DNA of 64,000 nucleotides from Clostridiaceae bacterium (GCA_031289315.1 JAITPR010000012.1:1-64000); one strand, 5' to 3'; positions 19,044 through 27,800 are shown, counted from the first letter of the stretch. The notes: generated by a model not told the origin, from the sequence alone. Translations and numbers: made by a program.

Positions 19044-19246
19044 CGACGGACTTGTAGGAAAAAGCCGTTATTTGCGGAAGCGTTAAGGCTTTTGCGAAGA
19101 ACGGCGAAACCGTAATCCGGCTTAAGGTTTAAAATATTTTGCGAAGACGTTTTATAAAACCGTTTCCGCCCTTGCGGCAACCCCGCAAAAGTAATATTTT
19201 AAATTTTAAGCGCGGAGCCTGATTTGTTATCAAAGGGAGTTAACAC

Positions 19247-19498
19247 ATGCAAGAACTTGTTGAATATATCGTCGGTAGGTTGGTGGTGGACGACGGTAAT
19301 TACAGCGTCAGTCTGTCTTCTAGCTATAACACGGTTGATATAACCATTGTTTGCGAGAAGAAAGCGATAGGCAAAATTATCGGCAAACAGGGCAAAATAG
19401 CCCGTTCGATACGCGCCATCGTCAAGGCGGCGGGCGCGCGCGAAAGCGGCAAACGCTACAACGTGACGATAGTAGAGGCGGAAAGCGCCGGAGAGTAA
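19247..19498 (+). CDS. khpA: KH-domain RNA-binding protein KhpA
   Basis: An 83-residue single KH domain protein (YlqC family). The GKIIGKQGK loop is the GXXG RNA-binding motif. KhpA pairs with KhpB/EloR in Gram-positive bacteria and influences cell-wall elongation and RNA levels. It lies between rpsP and rimM, its standard place. GGGAG precedes the ATG. Confidence 0.93.
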   Translation: MQELVEYIVGRLVVDDGNYSVSLSSSYNTVDITIVCEKKAIGKIIGKQGKIARSIRAIVKAAGARESGKRYNVTIVEAESAGE

Positions 19499-19503
19499 TT
19501 TCC

Positions 19504-20004
19504 GTGAAAAAGGTTGTCGTCGGAAAAATCGTAAAGGCGCAGGGAATTAAGGGTGAGGTTAAAATAAACTCTTACACCGAAAATCCGGAGCGTTTTTTGA
19601 GTTTGAAAAGGGTTCTGTTGAACGGAACCTTTTTCAGCGTTGAAGGCGCGCGCATAACCGGCGGAGTTTTCCTAAAGCTGAAAGGCGTCGACGACAGAAA
19701 TGCCGCGGAAAAATTGACGGGCGCCAACGTGGAAATCGACACCGCCGACCGCGCACCGCTGGAAGAAGGACGCTATTACGTAGCGGATATAATCGGCTGT
19801 ACGGTGACGGACGGAGAGCGCGAAATAGGCATTGTAACCGATGTATTACAGTACGGCGCGGCGGACGTCTATGTTTTAAAAACCGAAAAAGGGAAAACAC
19901 TTTTCCCCGCGATAGAGGCGGTATTTATTGATATAAGTATCGATAAAGGCTTGATTACGGTGGATAAACAACGGTTTTCGGAGGTTGCCGTCGATGAAGT
20001 TTGA
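19504..20004 (+). CDS. rimM: Ribosome maturation factor RimM
   Basis: A 166-residue 16S rRNA processing factor that binds S19. The N-terminal RimM domain contains VGKIVKAQGIKGEVK; the PRC-barrel part includes GRYYVADIIGCTV and LFPAIEAVFIDI. The likely start is the GTG at 19504, ten bases after GGAGAG, because the family begins directly at this sequence. It starts five bases after khpA and its end overlaps the trmD start by 11 bases, indicating translational coupling. Confidence 0.93.
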   Translation: MKKVVVGKIVKAQGIKGEVKINSYTENPERFLSLKRVLLNGTFFSVEGARITGGVFLKLKGVDDRNAAEKLTGANVEIDTADRAPLEEGRYYVADIIGCTVTDGEREIGIVTDVLQYGAADVYVLKTEKGKTLFPAIEAVFIDISIDKGLITVDKQRFSEVAVDEV

Positions 20005-20680
20005 CGTTTTGACGCTTTTTCCGGAGATTTTTTCCGTGCTTGACAGCGGCATTTTAGGCAAGGCGCTTTCCGAAAACAAGTTCGGCGTTACGGTTACCAA
20101 TATCCGCGACTTCGCGACGGATAAGCATAAAAAGTGCGACGATTCTCCGTTTGGGGGCGGCGCCGGCATGGTGATGCTGCCGGAACCCGTTTATCTTGCG
20201 ATAAACGCGGCGGACCCGGAGCGGCAAGCCAAACGCATATATGTTTCACCTAAAGGCGTTCCGCTTACGCAGAGGCTGGTAAAAAAGCTTGCGGAGGAGG
20301 AGCGCATATTAATTTTGTGCGGCAGTTACGAGGGCGTTGACCAACGGGTTTTGGACGCTGAAATCGACATGGAAATCTCCGTAGGCGACTACGTGCTGAC
20401 CAGCGGAGAGTTGCCGGCGCTGATAATAATCAACGCCGTATCGCGTTATATCGACGGCGTTTTGGGAAGTCCGGAGTCGGTAACCGAGGAAAGCTTTTCG
20501 GACGGACTTTTGGAGTATCCGCATTATACGCGTCCGCAAAGCTGGCATGGCGTCAGTGTGCCGGAGGTTTTGGTGTCCGGAAATCATAAGCTTATTACTA
20601 ATTGGCGCAAGACAAAGGCGGAGGAGCTTACCAAAGCGCGCCGCCCCGACCTTACCGACGGAAAAAAGACAAAGAGATAG
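19994..20680 (+). CDS. trmD: tRNA (guanine-37 N1)-methyltransferase
   Basis: A 228-residue SPOUT methyltransferase that forms m1G37 and prevents frameshifting. Motifs: FDVLTLFPEIF, SPFGGGAGMVM, LILCGSYEGVDQRV, EISVGDYVLTSGELPAL and a knot at GSPESVTEESF; LLEYPHYTRPQ binds tRNA. ATG 19994 follows CGGAGG. The 3' end of the gene belongs to a 66-bp tandem duplication that spans its junction with rbgA. Confidence 0.95.
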   Translation: MKFDVLTLFPEIFSVLDSGILGKALSENKFGVTVTNIRDFATDKHKKCDDSPFGGGAGMVMLPEPVYLAINAADPERQAKRIYVSPKGVPLTQRLVKKLAEEERILILCGSYEGVDQRVLDAEIDMEISVGDYVLTSGELPALIIINAVSRYIDGVLGSPESVTEESFSDGLLEYPHYTRPQSWHGVSVPEVLVSGNHKLITNWRKTKAEELTKARRPDLTDGKKTKR

Positions 20681-20785
20681 AATGAAGATAGTTCGGCGTT
20701 TTTCGCGACATATGACCGGCGCGGATGGAAAAAGGTAAAGAGATAAAATGAAGATAATTCAGTGGTTTCCGGGGCATATGACCAA
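20655..20785 (+). repeat. 66-bp tandem duplication of the trmD/rbgA junction
   Basis: ATGAAGATA...CATATGACC occurs at 20682 and at 20748 (the real rbgA start), each preceded by AAAGAGATA(G/A)AATG. The first copy forms a 19-codon frame that ends in TAA at 20736-20738. The copies have diverged by roughly a fifth of positions. Confidence 0.88.
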
Positions 20786-21590
20786 AGCGGTGCGTATGAT
20801 GCAGGACGGCGTCAAGCTTGTTGACGCCGTTATTTACGTTATCGACGCGCGCGCCGTAGCCGCCTCCGACAACCCTAAATTTAACGACCTCATAGCCGGG
20901 AAACGGGTTCTTTACGTATTTAATAAAGCGGATTTAGTGGAAAAAAAGGACCTAGAACCGTGGTTTAAACGGTTTACCGCGGAACACAAAATTTATGCCG
21001 CGGCTAACAGCGCCGGCGGAGATGTAGCGAATGTGGTGGGCGGACTTAGGGCGGCGGTTGCGGATATTGTGGAGCGTTACGCCGCAAAGGGCGTGAACAA
21101 GAGTATCCGCGCCATGGTCGTAGGCGTCCCCAATTCCGGCAAGTCCACCATGATAAATAGTCTTTGCCGCTCCAAAAAAACTATGACGGGCGACCGTCCC
21201 GGCGTTACGCGCGGCGGACAGTGGGTGAGAGTCGATAAGTATATAGATATTTTGGACACTCCCGGCACGCTGTGGGCGTCCTTTGAAAATCAGGAATACG
21301 CAAGAGATTTGGCGTATATAGGCAGTATAAAGGACGACATTTTAGATAAGACGGAGCTTGTCGCGGAGTTTATAAAAAAAATAGCCGCAGAGTATCCCGA
21401 TTGCCTTAAAACACGCTACGGAGTTGACGCGGACGTAGAACAGGATACGCTTTTGGAGCGGATAATACGCGCGCGCGGTTTTCTTTTGCGCGGCGGCGAA
21501 CCCGACATAGAACGAGGTTCAGCGGCAATTTTGGACGACTTCCGCAAGGGGCGGCTAGGGAAAATAATGCTTGAAAAAGCGCCTAAATGA
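20748..21590 (+). CDS. rbgA: Ribosome biogenesis GTPase RbgA/YlqF
   Basis: A 280-residue circularly permuted GTPase required for maturation of the 50S subunit. The motif order G4 (NKAD near residue 64), G1 (GVPNSGKSTMINSL, about 126), G3 (DTPGTLW) is diagnostic. The N terminus IQWFPGHMTKA is characteristic of RbgA. The last 50 residues include the four-helix tail seen in the family. AAAGAGA precedes the ATG, and the same sequence with ATG is duplicated 66 bases upstream. Confidence 0.95.
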   Translation: MKIIQWFPGHMTKAVRMMQDGVKLVDAVIYVIDARAVAASDNPKFNDLIAGKRVLYVFNKADLVEKKDLEPWFKRFTAEHKIYAAANSAGGDVANVVGGLRAAVADIVERYAAKGVNKSIRAMVVGVPNSGKSTMINSLCRSKKTMTGDRPGVTRGGQWVRVDKYIDILDTPGTLWASFENQEYARDLAYIGSIKDDILDKTELVAEFIKKIAAEYPDCLKTRYGVDADVEQDTLLERIIRARGFLLRGGEPDIERGSAAILDDFRKGRLGKIMLEKAPK

Positions 21591-21603
21591 GAAAATTTTA
21601 CAT

Positions 21604-22227
21604 ATGAAAACGGAAAAAAATATTGATAAATTGTATTACGAAAGACGGTATCTTTCACGCGGCGCGGTTCACATATGCGGCGTCGACGAGGTGGGTAGGG
21701 GACCGTTAGCCGGTCCGGTCACGGTTGCCGCGGTAATTTTGCCGCTTTCCCCGGAGGATATAATAGAGGGCGTCGACGACAGCAAAAAGCTTTCTCCCAA
21801 ACGGCGTGAAGCGCTAGCCGAACTCATAAAGAAAAAGGCGACGGCGTATGTCATCTGCTCTCTTGACAACGAAGTAATCGACGAAATCAACATTTTAGAG
21901 GCTACAAAGCGCTGCATGAAATCTGCAATCACTTTACTCTCCGTGAAGCCGGACGCGGTGCTGATAGACGCGGTTATGATTGATACGGGTATTACCACGG
22001 AGGCGATAATTCAAGGCGACGCAAAATCATATCTCATAGGTGCGGCGTCTATTATAGCCAAGGTACACCGTGACGCGCTCATGAAGGAATTCGCCGCAGT
22101 ATACCCCGGCTATGGCTTTGAAAGCAATAAGGGCTACGGTTCCGCGACGCATATAAATGCCATAAGAGAACTAGGCTTGACCCCTATCCACCGCAAAACA
22201 TTTACTAAAAACTTCACGGCGAAGTGA
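21604..22227 (+). CDS. rnhB: Ribonuclease HII
   Basis: A 207-residue enzyme that nicks RNA in RNA-DNA hybrids, including misincorporated ribonucleotides. Conserved acidic residues appear in CGVDEVGRGPLAGPV, DDSKKLSPKRRE, and VLIDAVMID; ASIIAKVHRD and GYGSATHINAI follow. The start at ATG 21604 is favoured; a TTG 33 bases upstream overlaps the rbgA stop. It follows rbgA as in Bacillus. Confidence 0.94.
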   Translation: MKTEKNIDKLYYERRYLSRGAVHICGVDEVGRGPLAGPVTVAAVILPLSPEDIIEGVDDSKKLSPKRREALAELIKKKATAYVICSLDNEVIDEINILEATKRCMKSAITLLSVKPDAVLIDAVMIDTGITTEAIIQGDAKSYLIGAASIIAKVHRDALMKEFAAVYPGYGFESNKGYGSATHINAIRELGLTPIHRKTFTKNFTAK

Positions 22228-22363
22228 GATAACTTTGGAAACGCCGGATAAAAAAGTGCGCGGCGCGTGGATAAACAAACGGAAACGAGTAGGATTTTGA
22301 TACCTAAGATAAAAAAAACGCGCGGCGCGATTGTGATAAAGTACGGCAAAGTTATATAAAAAT

Positions 22364-22377
22364 GGGTGTCCACACCC
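22364..22377. repeat. Short palindrome related to MITE-like ends
   Basis: GGGTGTCCACACCC is a perfect 14-base palindrome made of the terminal GGTGTGGA arm of the MITE-like element. A similar one, GGGTGTGGACACCC, lies at 63523-63536 upstream of argF. Confidence 0.5.
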
Positions 22378-22453
22378 TGAAAAATGTCCGGCGCGATATT
22401 GTAACTTCGGGAAAACATTTTCGGCGGTGCCGCATTTGCAAGGAGAGAGAGCT

Positions 22454-22852
22454 ATGATGAACAACAAGCCGGAAGGCGATATGGGCGAACAGTCGGCGGC
22501 GGAATATATCCTTAAACATGGCTATAAAATTCTTGAACGCAATTTTTCTTGCTTCTACGGAGAGGCGGACATCATAGCGGAGCATAAGGGCGCGGTGGTT
22601 TTCATAGAGGTTAAAACCCGCAACGGGCGCGGCTTCGGTTCGCCGGCGGAAGCCGTTACCGCAAGCAAACGCCGTTCCTACGTCATGATTGCGCTCAACT
22701 ATCAGAAAATAAAAAAGCTTTACGACACGGACATGCGCTTCGATGTTATAGAGGTATTCCCCGGCGCAAGAGGTGAGGAAGCGGAAATAAATCACATAGA
22801 AAACGCCTTTGACGCGTCGGACTTTTATTCGCCGCGCGGAAGACGGTATTAA
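22454..22852 (+). CDS. yraN: YraN/UPF0102 nuclease-fold protein
   Basis: A 132-residue protein of the UPF0102 family, which has an Endonuclease-like fold (PD-(D/E)XK superfamily). The motif GEADIIAEHKGAVVFIEVKTRNG holds the acidic residues and Lys of that core. It is commonly found next to rnhB, as here. Its substrate is not established. AAGGAGAGA precedes the ATG at 22454. Confidence 0.88.
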   Translation: MMNNKPEGDMGEQSAAEYILKHGYKILERNFSCFYGEADIIAEHKGAVVFIEVKTRNGRGFGSPAEAVTASKRRSYVMIALNYQKIKKLYDTDMRFDVIEVFPGARGEEAEINHIENAFDASDFYSPRGRRY

Positions 22853-23249
22853 TGGGGCACATTACCGGCGTGTCCGTTAATATGCCTATTGACCCTGCCG
22901 TAGAGGGCGTACGCGCCCGTTCGGACAAACGGCTTTGCCTCAAAGGCGGAAAATAAATAAAAAATAATTAAATTTTTGTCGCTTTTTATGGCATATATAT
23001 TATATTTACTTGTCTAATCCTTTGCAATGTGTTACAATACTTGAGCATAATGACTCGGACGCTCCGCTGTTTGCTTGCCCTTAGGGGTTTTAAGCCCCCG
23101 CCGCGCTTTTATATTTTTACTTGCGGCGGGTTATGCAACCGTATCCATTCTAAAATTTTTGCGTTTTATTTTCGCGAAAAGGACAAGAGCTCGGCTGCTT
23201 TGTATGAATATGAGCGTTTAGTAAAGACTAGGAGGTATATAAAGTCAAT
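22853..23249 (+). promoter_or_regulatory. Promoter and long leader of rplS
   Basis: TTGTCT at 23010-23015 and TACAAT at 23033-23038 with a 17-base spacer form a plausible promoter. The RNA from about 23045 to 23249 has a GGGGTTTTAAGCCCC-type hairpin (23083-23098) and a CGCCGCG/CGCGGCGGG-rich part, so a ribosomal-protein autoregulatory leader is possible. The stretch 22853-23009 shows nothing recognisable. Confidence 0.5.
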
Positions 23250-23684
23250 ATGAGCAATATCATCGACCAAATCGAAAAAGAAGAAATTGAGAACGTTATT
23301 AAAATACGCGCTCTCACGAGGGCTAAAAAGCCCTTGACGGAAACCCCGACCGAAGAAGAGATTGCGGCGGTAAAAAAGGATTTTCCCGCGTTTAGCGTGG
23401 GCGATACCGTAAAGGTTTTCGTGAAAGTTACCGAGGGTTCACGCGAGAGATTGCAAAACTACGAGGGTACGGTAATCGCTAAGAAAAACGGCGGCGCGCG
23501 TGAAACGTTTGTGGTTCGCCGCTTGTCCTACGGCATAGGCGTCGAGAGGACTTTCCCGCTTTATTCCACCAAAATCGACCACATCGACATAGTTCGTTTC
23601 GGTGACGTAAGACGCGCTAAGCTCTACTATTTGAGAGACAGAAAGGGCAAGTCGGCGAAGGTTAAGGAACTTAAAAAGAGATAG
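23250..23684 (+). CDS. rplS: 50S ribosomal protein L19 with extended N terminus
   Basis: A 144-residue L19; typical length is about 115. The conserved core starts at [30 protein letters not shown] and runs through [19 protein letters not shown]-like sequence and [18 protein letters not shown]. The extra part is about 25-30 charged residues ([20 protein letters not shown]) between the usual first helix and the core. AGGAGGTATATA precedes ATG 23250. In Bacillus rplS directly follows trmD; here it lies after yraN with its own promoter. Confidence 0.94.
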   Translation: MSNIIDQIEKEEIENVIKIRALTRAKKPLTETPTEEEIAAVKKDFPAFSVGDTVKVFVKVTEGSRERLQNYEGTVIAKKNGGARETFVVRRLSYGIGVERTFPLYSTKIDHIDIVRFGDVRRAKLYYLRDRKGKSAKVKELKKR

Positions 23685-23748
23685 TAAATTTAAGAAACGG
23701 GTGTCGGTGTTTCAAATAAAACGCCGCGCTCGTTCCTTTTATTTATAT

Positions 23749-23815
23749 GTGTGGACAATCCTCAGTTACAACTTGCTGGCTAAGAAAAAATTTTATTACC
23801 GCGAATTATCCACAT
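23749..23815. repeat. MITE-like element, copy F
   Basis: GTGTGGACAATCCTCAGTTA at one end and TTACCGCGAATTATCCACAT at the other; the middle has ACTTGCTGGCTAAGAAAAAATTTT. Orientation is opposite to copies D, G and I. Confidence 0.8.
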
Positions 23816-23966
23816 ATATGCGGCGGACGACCGCTTAGGGCGGGTTGCATAAAAATTTTATGCGCAAATCCTTGAGATGTTGGTATTTGCCAAAAACAAA
23901 CAAAATAAATAAGGCTTATGCGGCGCGGAAATGTGAAAAATCCGCGCTTTGAGAGGTTCGCTTACG

Positions 23967-26171
23967 ATGGTAAGACTTAAAAAATTAAGCATAATTTTAA
24001 CGATTTTGATTATCTGCGCCGGGGTATTCGTGTTTACCGCATGTAACGATCCCAATCCCGTCTACGGTGAGGAGCTTGTCGTAAACGGCGGCTTTGAGGA
24101 CTACGACACGGATACGCAGAGCTTTACCGCATGGGATTTCGCCAACGCGGACGACGCGGTTTACGAAAAGAAGATGGTTCAGTTCGGCACCAACAATTCC
24201 GGAATTGCTCTCATAGACGGCGTTCCCGACGCGACCTACGGAAGTCAAGCGTTGGAGCTTAAAATAAGTTCCGGCACAAAGGCTGCCGCGTGGGCGTATC
24301 AGACCGTACCCGTCATAAGCGGCGCGACTTACAGAATTAAAATCAGCTACCGCCAAACCGCTCAAGGGACCGCCGGTATCAGATTTTTGGAAAACGTCGA
24401 CGCGTATGTTTCTCAATGGAACATACACGATAAGTGGACGGACGTGACGCTTTACGTAAAACCGTTGCGTACGGATAACCTTACCATATCCTTAAGAGTC
24501 GATTCGCCCGCGGATACGTCGGCGGCGACGGTGAGATATGACAAGATTTCCGCCGTGAGAATAGAAAATTTCCCGGAGGGCTTCTCCCGTTCCGACCTCA
24601 TAGAGGTGCGTAAAGTCAATCAGGTTTTGGCAAACGAAAACGTGGGCGGCATACTTTTTGTAACGCTGTTTACGTTATTCGGCTTCGCCGTGTTGGTGTG
24701 CGCATACGTGATTATCCGCCGCACCTACGCCAAACGGAATGCGCTTACCGATGCGACCTCTGCAAAGGGCTTTAAAGGCGCGTTGCAAAATCCGGCGTTT
24801 TTGACGGCACTCGTGCTTGTTTTGACCTTTGTGGTGCGCATAATATTAGCGGCTACCATGCAGGGCTTCGGCGCGGAAACCAAAGGGATTTTGACCATTG
24901 CCGACGAGCTTATCGCTAAGGGGACGTTGGTGTTTTACGTGAACAACCCGACCAGCCTTGCTTCTCCCGGAATGCTCTATATCCTAAGTATAGTCGGCGG
25001 TTTTGCCAAATTGTTCGGCGTTCAAGAAAACGGCGCCGCTTATTCACTTTTGCTTAAAATACCCGCGATAGTGGCGGATATGGCGGCGGTCGCGGCAATA
25101 TTCTTGTTCGGTAAAAAGTACGCCGGCAATAAAATAGCCTTGGTTTATTCCGTTCTTTACGCGTTGCTTCCGGTCGCCTTTGTGCTGTCCGGCATACGCG
25201 GCTCGTTCGATTCGATTTTGGCGGCGCTACTGCTCATAACCTTCATTTTGATTGTGGAAAAGAAGCACATTGCCGTGTTCGTTACGTTGGCGCTTGCATT
25301 GCTTTTGAGTTTGCACACGATGGCAATCGTACCGCTTATTTTGGTTTACTTCATATACCTTTGCTACAAGGCGAAGCGCGACCACGACGATAAAACCGAA
25401 TTTAATAAAACCCTTACGCTTACAATCGTCGGGTTTGTGTCCGTGTTTATCTTCATTTACCTTGCGTCGCTGCCGTTCACGGTTAACTACGTTTCCGGTC
25501 CCGTAACCAACGAGGCGGGGATTATCCTCTCCGAAAAGGCTATGCCGTTCTATATAGTGGGTAAATACCGCGATATGATACAGGATATAACCTACTTCGT
25601 GTCCAACAACTTCAACCTATACGGCATGGTCGGCATGAACGGCAAAATCGTAAACGCCAACGCGCCGATATTCAACATCATCTTCATTGTGGTATTGGTA
25701 GTTTATATTATCTCTCTCTATATGAAGAACCGCAACCGCTTAGAGCTCATGTTACTTGCGTCGTTCTCGTTTGCGGTGTTGTCGGTATTCAGCCTTAAAA
25801 ACACGGAAACATACATGTTCCTGTCGTTTGCCACAATGCTTGGATACCTCATGATTGCCGGTGAAAAGAGGCTGTATTTCACCTTTGCCGGCTTGTCGTT
25901 GCTTAACTTCCTTAATATAGCGCAGCTGATGAGCAACTCCGGTTTTGTTACGGAAAATCCGCTCGGTCCGATTATCAACTTTGAAAGCTCCGACGTGTTC
26001 TATATTTTCATGAGCGTAATAACGGTGCTGTTTGTTCTCTATTACGGGTATCTCACATACGTTATCTGCAATAGCGACAAGCGCAAAAATATTTTGCCCA
26101 TGCCCGATACCTTTGCCGTGTCCGCAAAGAAGTGGTTTAAGGATTTACGCCGCTATTTCACTAAGTCGTAA
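23967..26171 (+). CDS. Membrane glycosyltransferase-like protein with N-terminal lipoprotein/CBM part
   Basis: A 734-residue membrane protein. The N terminus resembles a lipoprotein signal (a long hydrophobic stretch ending FTAC); the Phe at -3 makes processing uncertain. Residues 30-215 form an outer domain that starts VVNGGFEDYD, as in family 4/9/22-like carbohydrate-binding modules. From about residue 222 on there are a dozen hydrophobic segments in the style of GT-C mannosyltransferases (phospholipid-carrier-dependent), including LLKIPAIVADMAAVAAIFLFGKK. A clear DXD/DE catalytic motif is not obvious in the first outer loop, where GFGAETKGI occurs instead. Likely role: transfer of sugars to cell-surface polymers; the substrate is unknown. 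GAGAGG precedes ATG 23967. Confidence 0.65.
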   Translation: MVRLKKLSIILTILIICAGVFVFTACNDPNPVYGEELVVNGGFEDYDTDTQSFTAWDFANADDAVYEKKMVQFGTNNSGIALIDGVPDATYGSQALELKISSGTKAAAWAYQTVPVISGATYRIKISYRQTAQGTAGIRFLENVDAYVSQWNIHDKWTDVTLYVKPLRTDNLTISLRVDSPADTSAATVRYDKISAVRIENFPEGFSRSDLIEVRKVNQVLANENVGGILFVTLFTLFGFAVLVCAYVIIRRTYAKRNALTDATSAKGFKGALQNPAFLTALVLVLTFVVRIILAATMQGFGAETKGILTIADELIAKGTLVFYVNNPTSLASPGMLYILSIVGGFAKLFGVQENGAAYSLLLKIPAIVADMAAVAAIFLFGKKYAGNKIALVYSVLYALLPVAFVLSGIRGSFDSILAALLLITFILIVEKKHIAVFVTLALALLLSLHTMAIVPLILVYFIYLCYKAKRDHDDKTEFNKTLTLTIVGFVSVFIFIYLASLPFTVNYVSGPVTNEAGIILSEKAMPFYIVGKYRDMIQDITYFVSNNFNLYGMVGMNGKIVNANAPIFNIIFIVVLVVYIISLYMKNRNRLELMLLASFSFAVLSVFSLKNTETYMFLSFATMLGYLMIAGEKRLYFTFAGLSLLNFLNIAQLMSNSGFVTENPLGPIINFESSDVFYIFMSVITVLFVLYYGYLTYVICNSDKRKNILPMPDTFAVSAKKWFKDLRRYFTKS

Positions 26172-26238
26172 AAGGCGTATAAGAAAATCACGAGAAAGTG
26201 AGCGCCACTTATTGATATAACAACTTGAAAAACATTGT

Positions 26239-26288
26239 AAAAACGCGGTTACCGTAGGAAAAATTCTGTCCGGTAACCGCGTTTTTAA
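26239..26288. terminator. Bidirectional terminator between convergent genes
   Basis: AAAAACGCGGTTACCG (26239-26254) pairs with CGGTAACCGCGTTTTT (26271-26286). With T runs on both strands it can end transcripts of both neighbours. Its arms match hairpins at 14434, 48017 and 58435. Confidence 0.85.
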
Positions 26289-26364
26289 AGTTGAGAAATA
26301 CAACGCCGCGTTTTTGGTTTCCGTAGCCGTTCCTTTGACGCTTTTGGAAAAGCCGCTTAAAGCC

Positions 26365-27000
26365 TTACTGCGGAAATAGCGGCAGGTCGAATACTCCCGT
26401 GCAGACCTCTTGCGTGAACTCCTGACAAGGCGGAATGTAACTGTAGCCGTACGAGGGTACGAGTAGAAACGCGTCCGCTTCGGCGGTTAGGACGATGGTT
26501 ACGCAACAGGTTAATATGAATATATTGTCCTGCGAATAAACGCCGAACGGGCTAACCATATTGACCGTAGCGTGAATTTCCGTCGGAAATACAGAATTTT
26601 CCGGCACGTTCATAACAACGTCTCTGAGATAAGTAAGTTCGCCGAAGCCGCGTCCTTCCGTGCCGTTGGCGTCCGCGTAGATTATCTCCACGGGTATGGT
26701 AACGGTTGCGATTACGCGTTTACAGCCGGGTGCGCCGCCGGCAATCGGTTCGATTGACACGTTGGAAACGAGACCGCGTGAGCCGACGGATGCCGCGCTT
26801 ATGAACGACAGCGGTTGAACCGGATTGGACGGTTGCATGTTGTGCAGGGCAATAGACACGTTTTCTTGAGTCATTTGATTTATGCACGCGTCGAATACCT
26901 TCCTCGTTTGTATACATACCCTCTCGCACAATCCGTGCAAAGGATTTCCGCTGATTATGCCCGGACTTTTATCGGGTTTAAGATTATTGCAAAAAGCCAT
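26365..27000 (-). CDS. Conserved-looking Cys-containing hypothetical protein
   Basis: A 211-residue protein that I do not recognise with certainty. It has seven or more Cys (CNNLK, LCERVCIQ, FDACI, GCKRV, TCC, CQEF, VCTG), no signal peptide and alternating beta-strand patterns such as VIATVTIPVEIIYAD and EIHATVNMV. The layout (VCIQTRKVFDACI start, repeated strands, short Cys tail) is reminiscent of clostridial SPOCS/DUF3794-like spore coat or morphogenesis proteins, but that is an inference. The start codon at 27000 has CAGGAGG 5' of it. Gene and codon use look genuine: the frame is long and free of the repeats nearby. Confidence 0.6.
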   Translation of the reverse strand: MAFCNNLKPDKSPGIISGNPLHGLCERVCIQTRKVFDACINQMTQENVSIALHNMQPSNPVQPLSFISAASVGSRGLVSNVSIEPIAGGAPGCKRVIATVTIPVEIIYADANGTEGRGFGELTYLRDVVMNVPENSVFPTEIHATVNMVSPFGVYSQDNIFILTCCVTIVLTAEADAFLLVPSYGYSYIPPCQEFTQEVCTGVFDLPLFPQ

Positions 27001-27331
27001 GGTGCTTTACCTCCTGCCATATTATATGTTATGTACGCTACGGCGTGTGATAAGCTAGGGCAACTACAATTTAGGGCGATGTATCTTCCCGAAATTGCAG
27101 TTGCCCTGTTTAGGGGGACAAATTATGTAGCATAGGGATAAATCCCTATGCTACTACATTATTTCTCGCCTTTCTGCGACTTACCGCGGTAGGTCGGGGA
27201 AATTACATTTGCAATTTATCGGCTCGACCTCGCCTCTCTGCACTTATCTCCGCTAACACTCCGATAAGTGCGTAAATTGTTTTCGCAATTTAGCGGCTTG
27301 ATTCTACTCTCTTTTCTGCGATAGGTTCTTC
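27001..27331. other. Intergenic region with two large inverted repeats
   Basis: GGGCAACTACAATTT (about 27058-27072) pairs with AAATTGCAGTTGCCC (27092-27106). A second hairpin, ATGTAGCATAGGGAT/ATCCCTATGCTACTACAT, spans about 27124-27162. Beyond these a CAATTTATCGGCTCGACC-type stretch and a CAATTTAGCGGCTTGA stretch suggest a decayed 70-80-base repeat (27190-27305). No gene. Confidence 0.7.
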
Positions 27332-27360
27332 TTGACAATCCTATAAAAGCGGTATAAAAT
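27332..27360 (+). promoter_or_regulatory. Predicted promoter of thiamine operon
   Basis: TTGACA at 27332-27337, 17-base spacer, TAAAAT at 27355-27360. A TATAAT hexamer at 27485-27490, nine bases before the riboswitch, is an alternative -10 without a good -35. Confidence 0.5.
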
Positions 27361-27498
27361 ATAAAAGTAAATTGTAGTGATTGGGATATGGTTACATTAC
27401 GGCATAGTTGGAAAATAGACTAAAATTTTCTCAAAACCGTTAATGTCAACACACCCTAAAACGAAAAATAAATTTTACGGATGATATAATAAATTTTA

Positions 27499-27583
27499 GG
27501 GGAGCTTGTATACAAGCTGAGAGGGAGTTGAGAACTCCGACCCTTAAACCTGATGCGGATAATGCCGCCGTAGGAAAAACATG
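27499..27583 (+). ncRNA. TPP riboswitch (THI element)
   Basis: The THI-box landmarks appear in order: GGGGAGC, CTGAGAGGGAG, ACTCCGACCCTTAAACCTGAT, GCGGATAATGCCGCCGTAGGAA. P3 is formed by GGAGTTGAGAACTCC-like pairing. It should bind thiamine pyrophosphate and, through the terminator at 27601, shut off the downstream thi genes when TPP is plentiful. Confidence 0.96.
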
Positions 27584-27600
27584 AAAGACTAGTCTTTATT

Positions 27601-27637
27601 GCCCTTTTTCCTTAGGCGGAGAAAGGGCTTTTTATTA
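27601..27637 (+). terminator. Riboswitch-controlled terminator
   Basis: GCCCTTTTTCC (27601-27611) pairs with GGAGAAAGGGC (27618-27628), followed by TTTTTATT. Spacing from the riboswitch fits transcription attenuation. Confidence 0.88.
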
Positions 27638-27640
27638 GCG

Positions 27641-27800
27641 TGCGCCCGGCTAATCACGGCAAGTTCGTTGAATTTAATTGGTGTCAACACGCTAGTGCGC
27701 CCGGCTAATCACGGCAAGTTCGTTGAATTTAATTGGTGTCAACACACTAGTGCGCCCGGTTAATCACGTTAAGCTTGCTGAATTTGTTTAGCGTCAACGC
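27641..27800. repeat. 55-bp tandem repeat in the thiC leader
   Basis: TGCGCCCGG starts units at 27641, 27696 and 27751. Units one and two are nearly identical (GCTAATCACGGCAAGTTCGT...GGTGTCAACAC); the third is diverged. They fill the leader between terminator and thiC. Confidence 0.88.
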
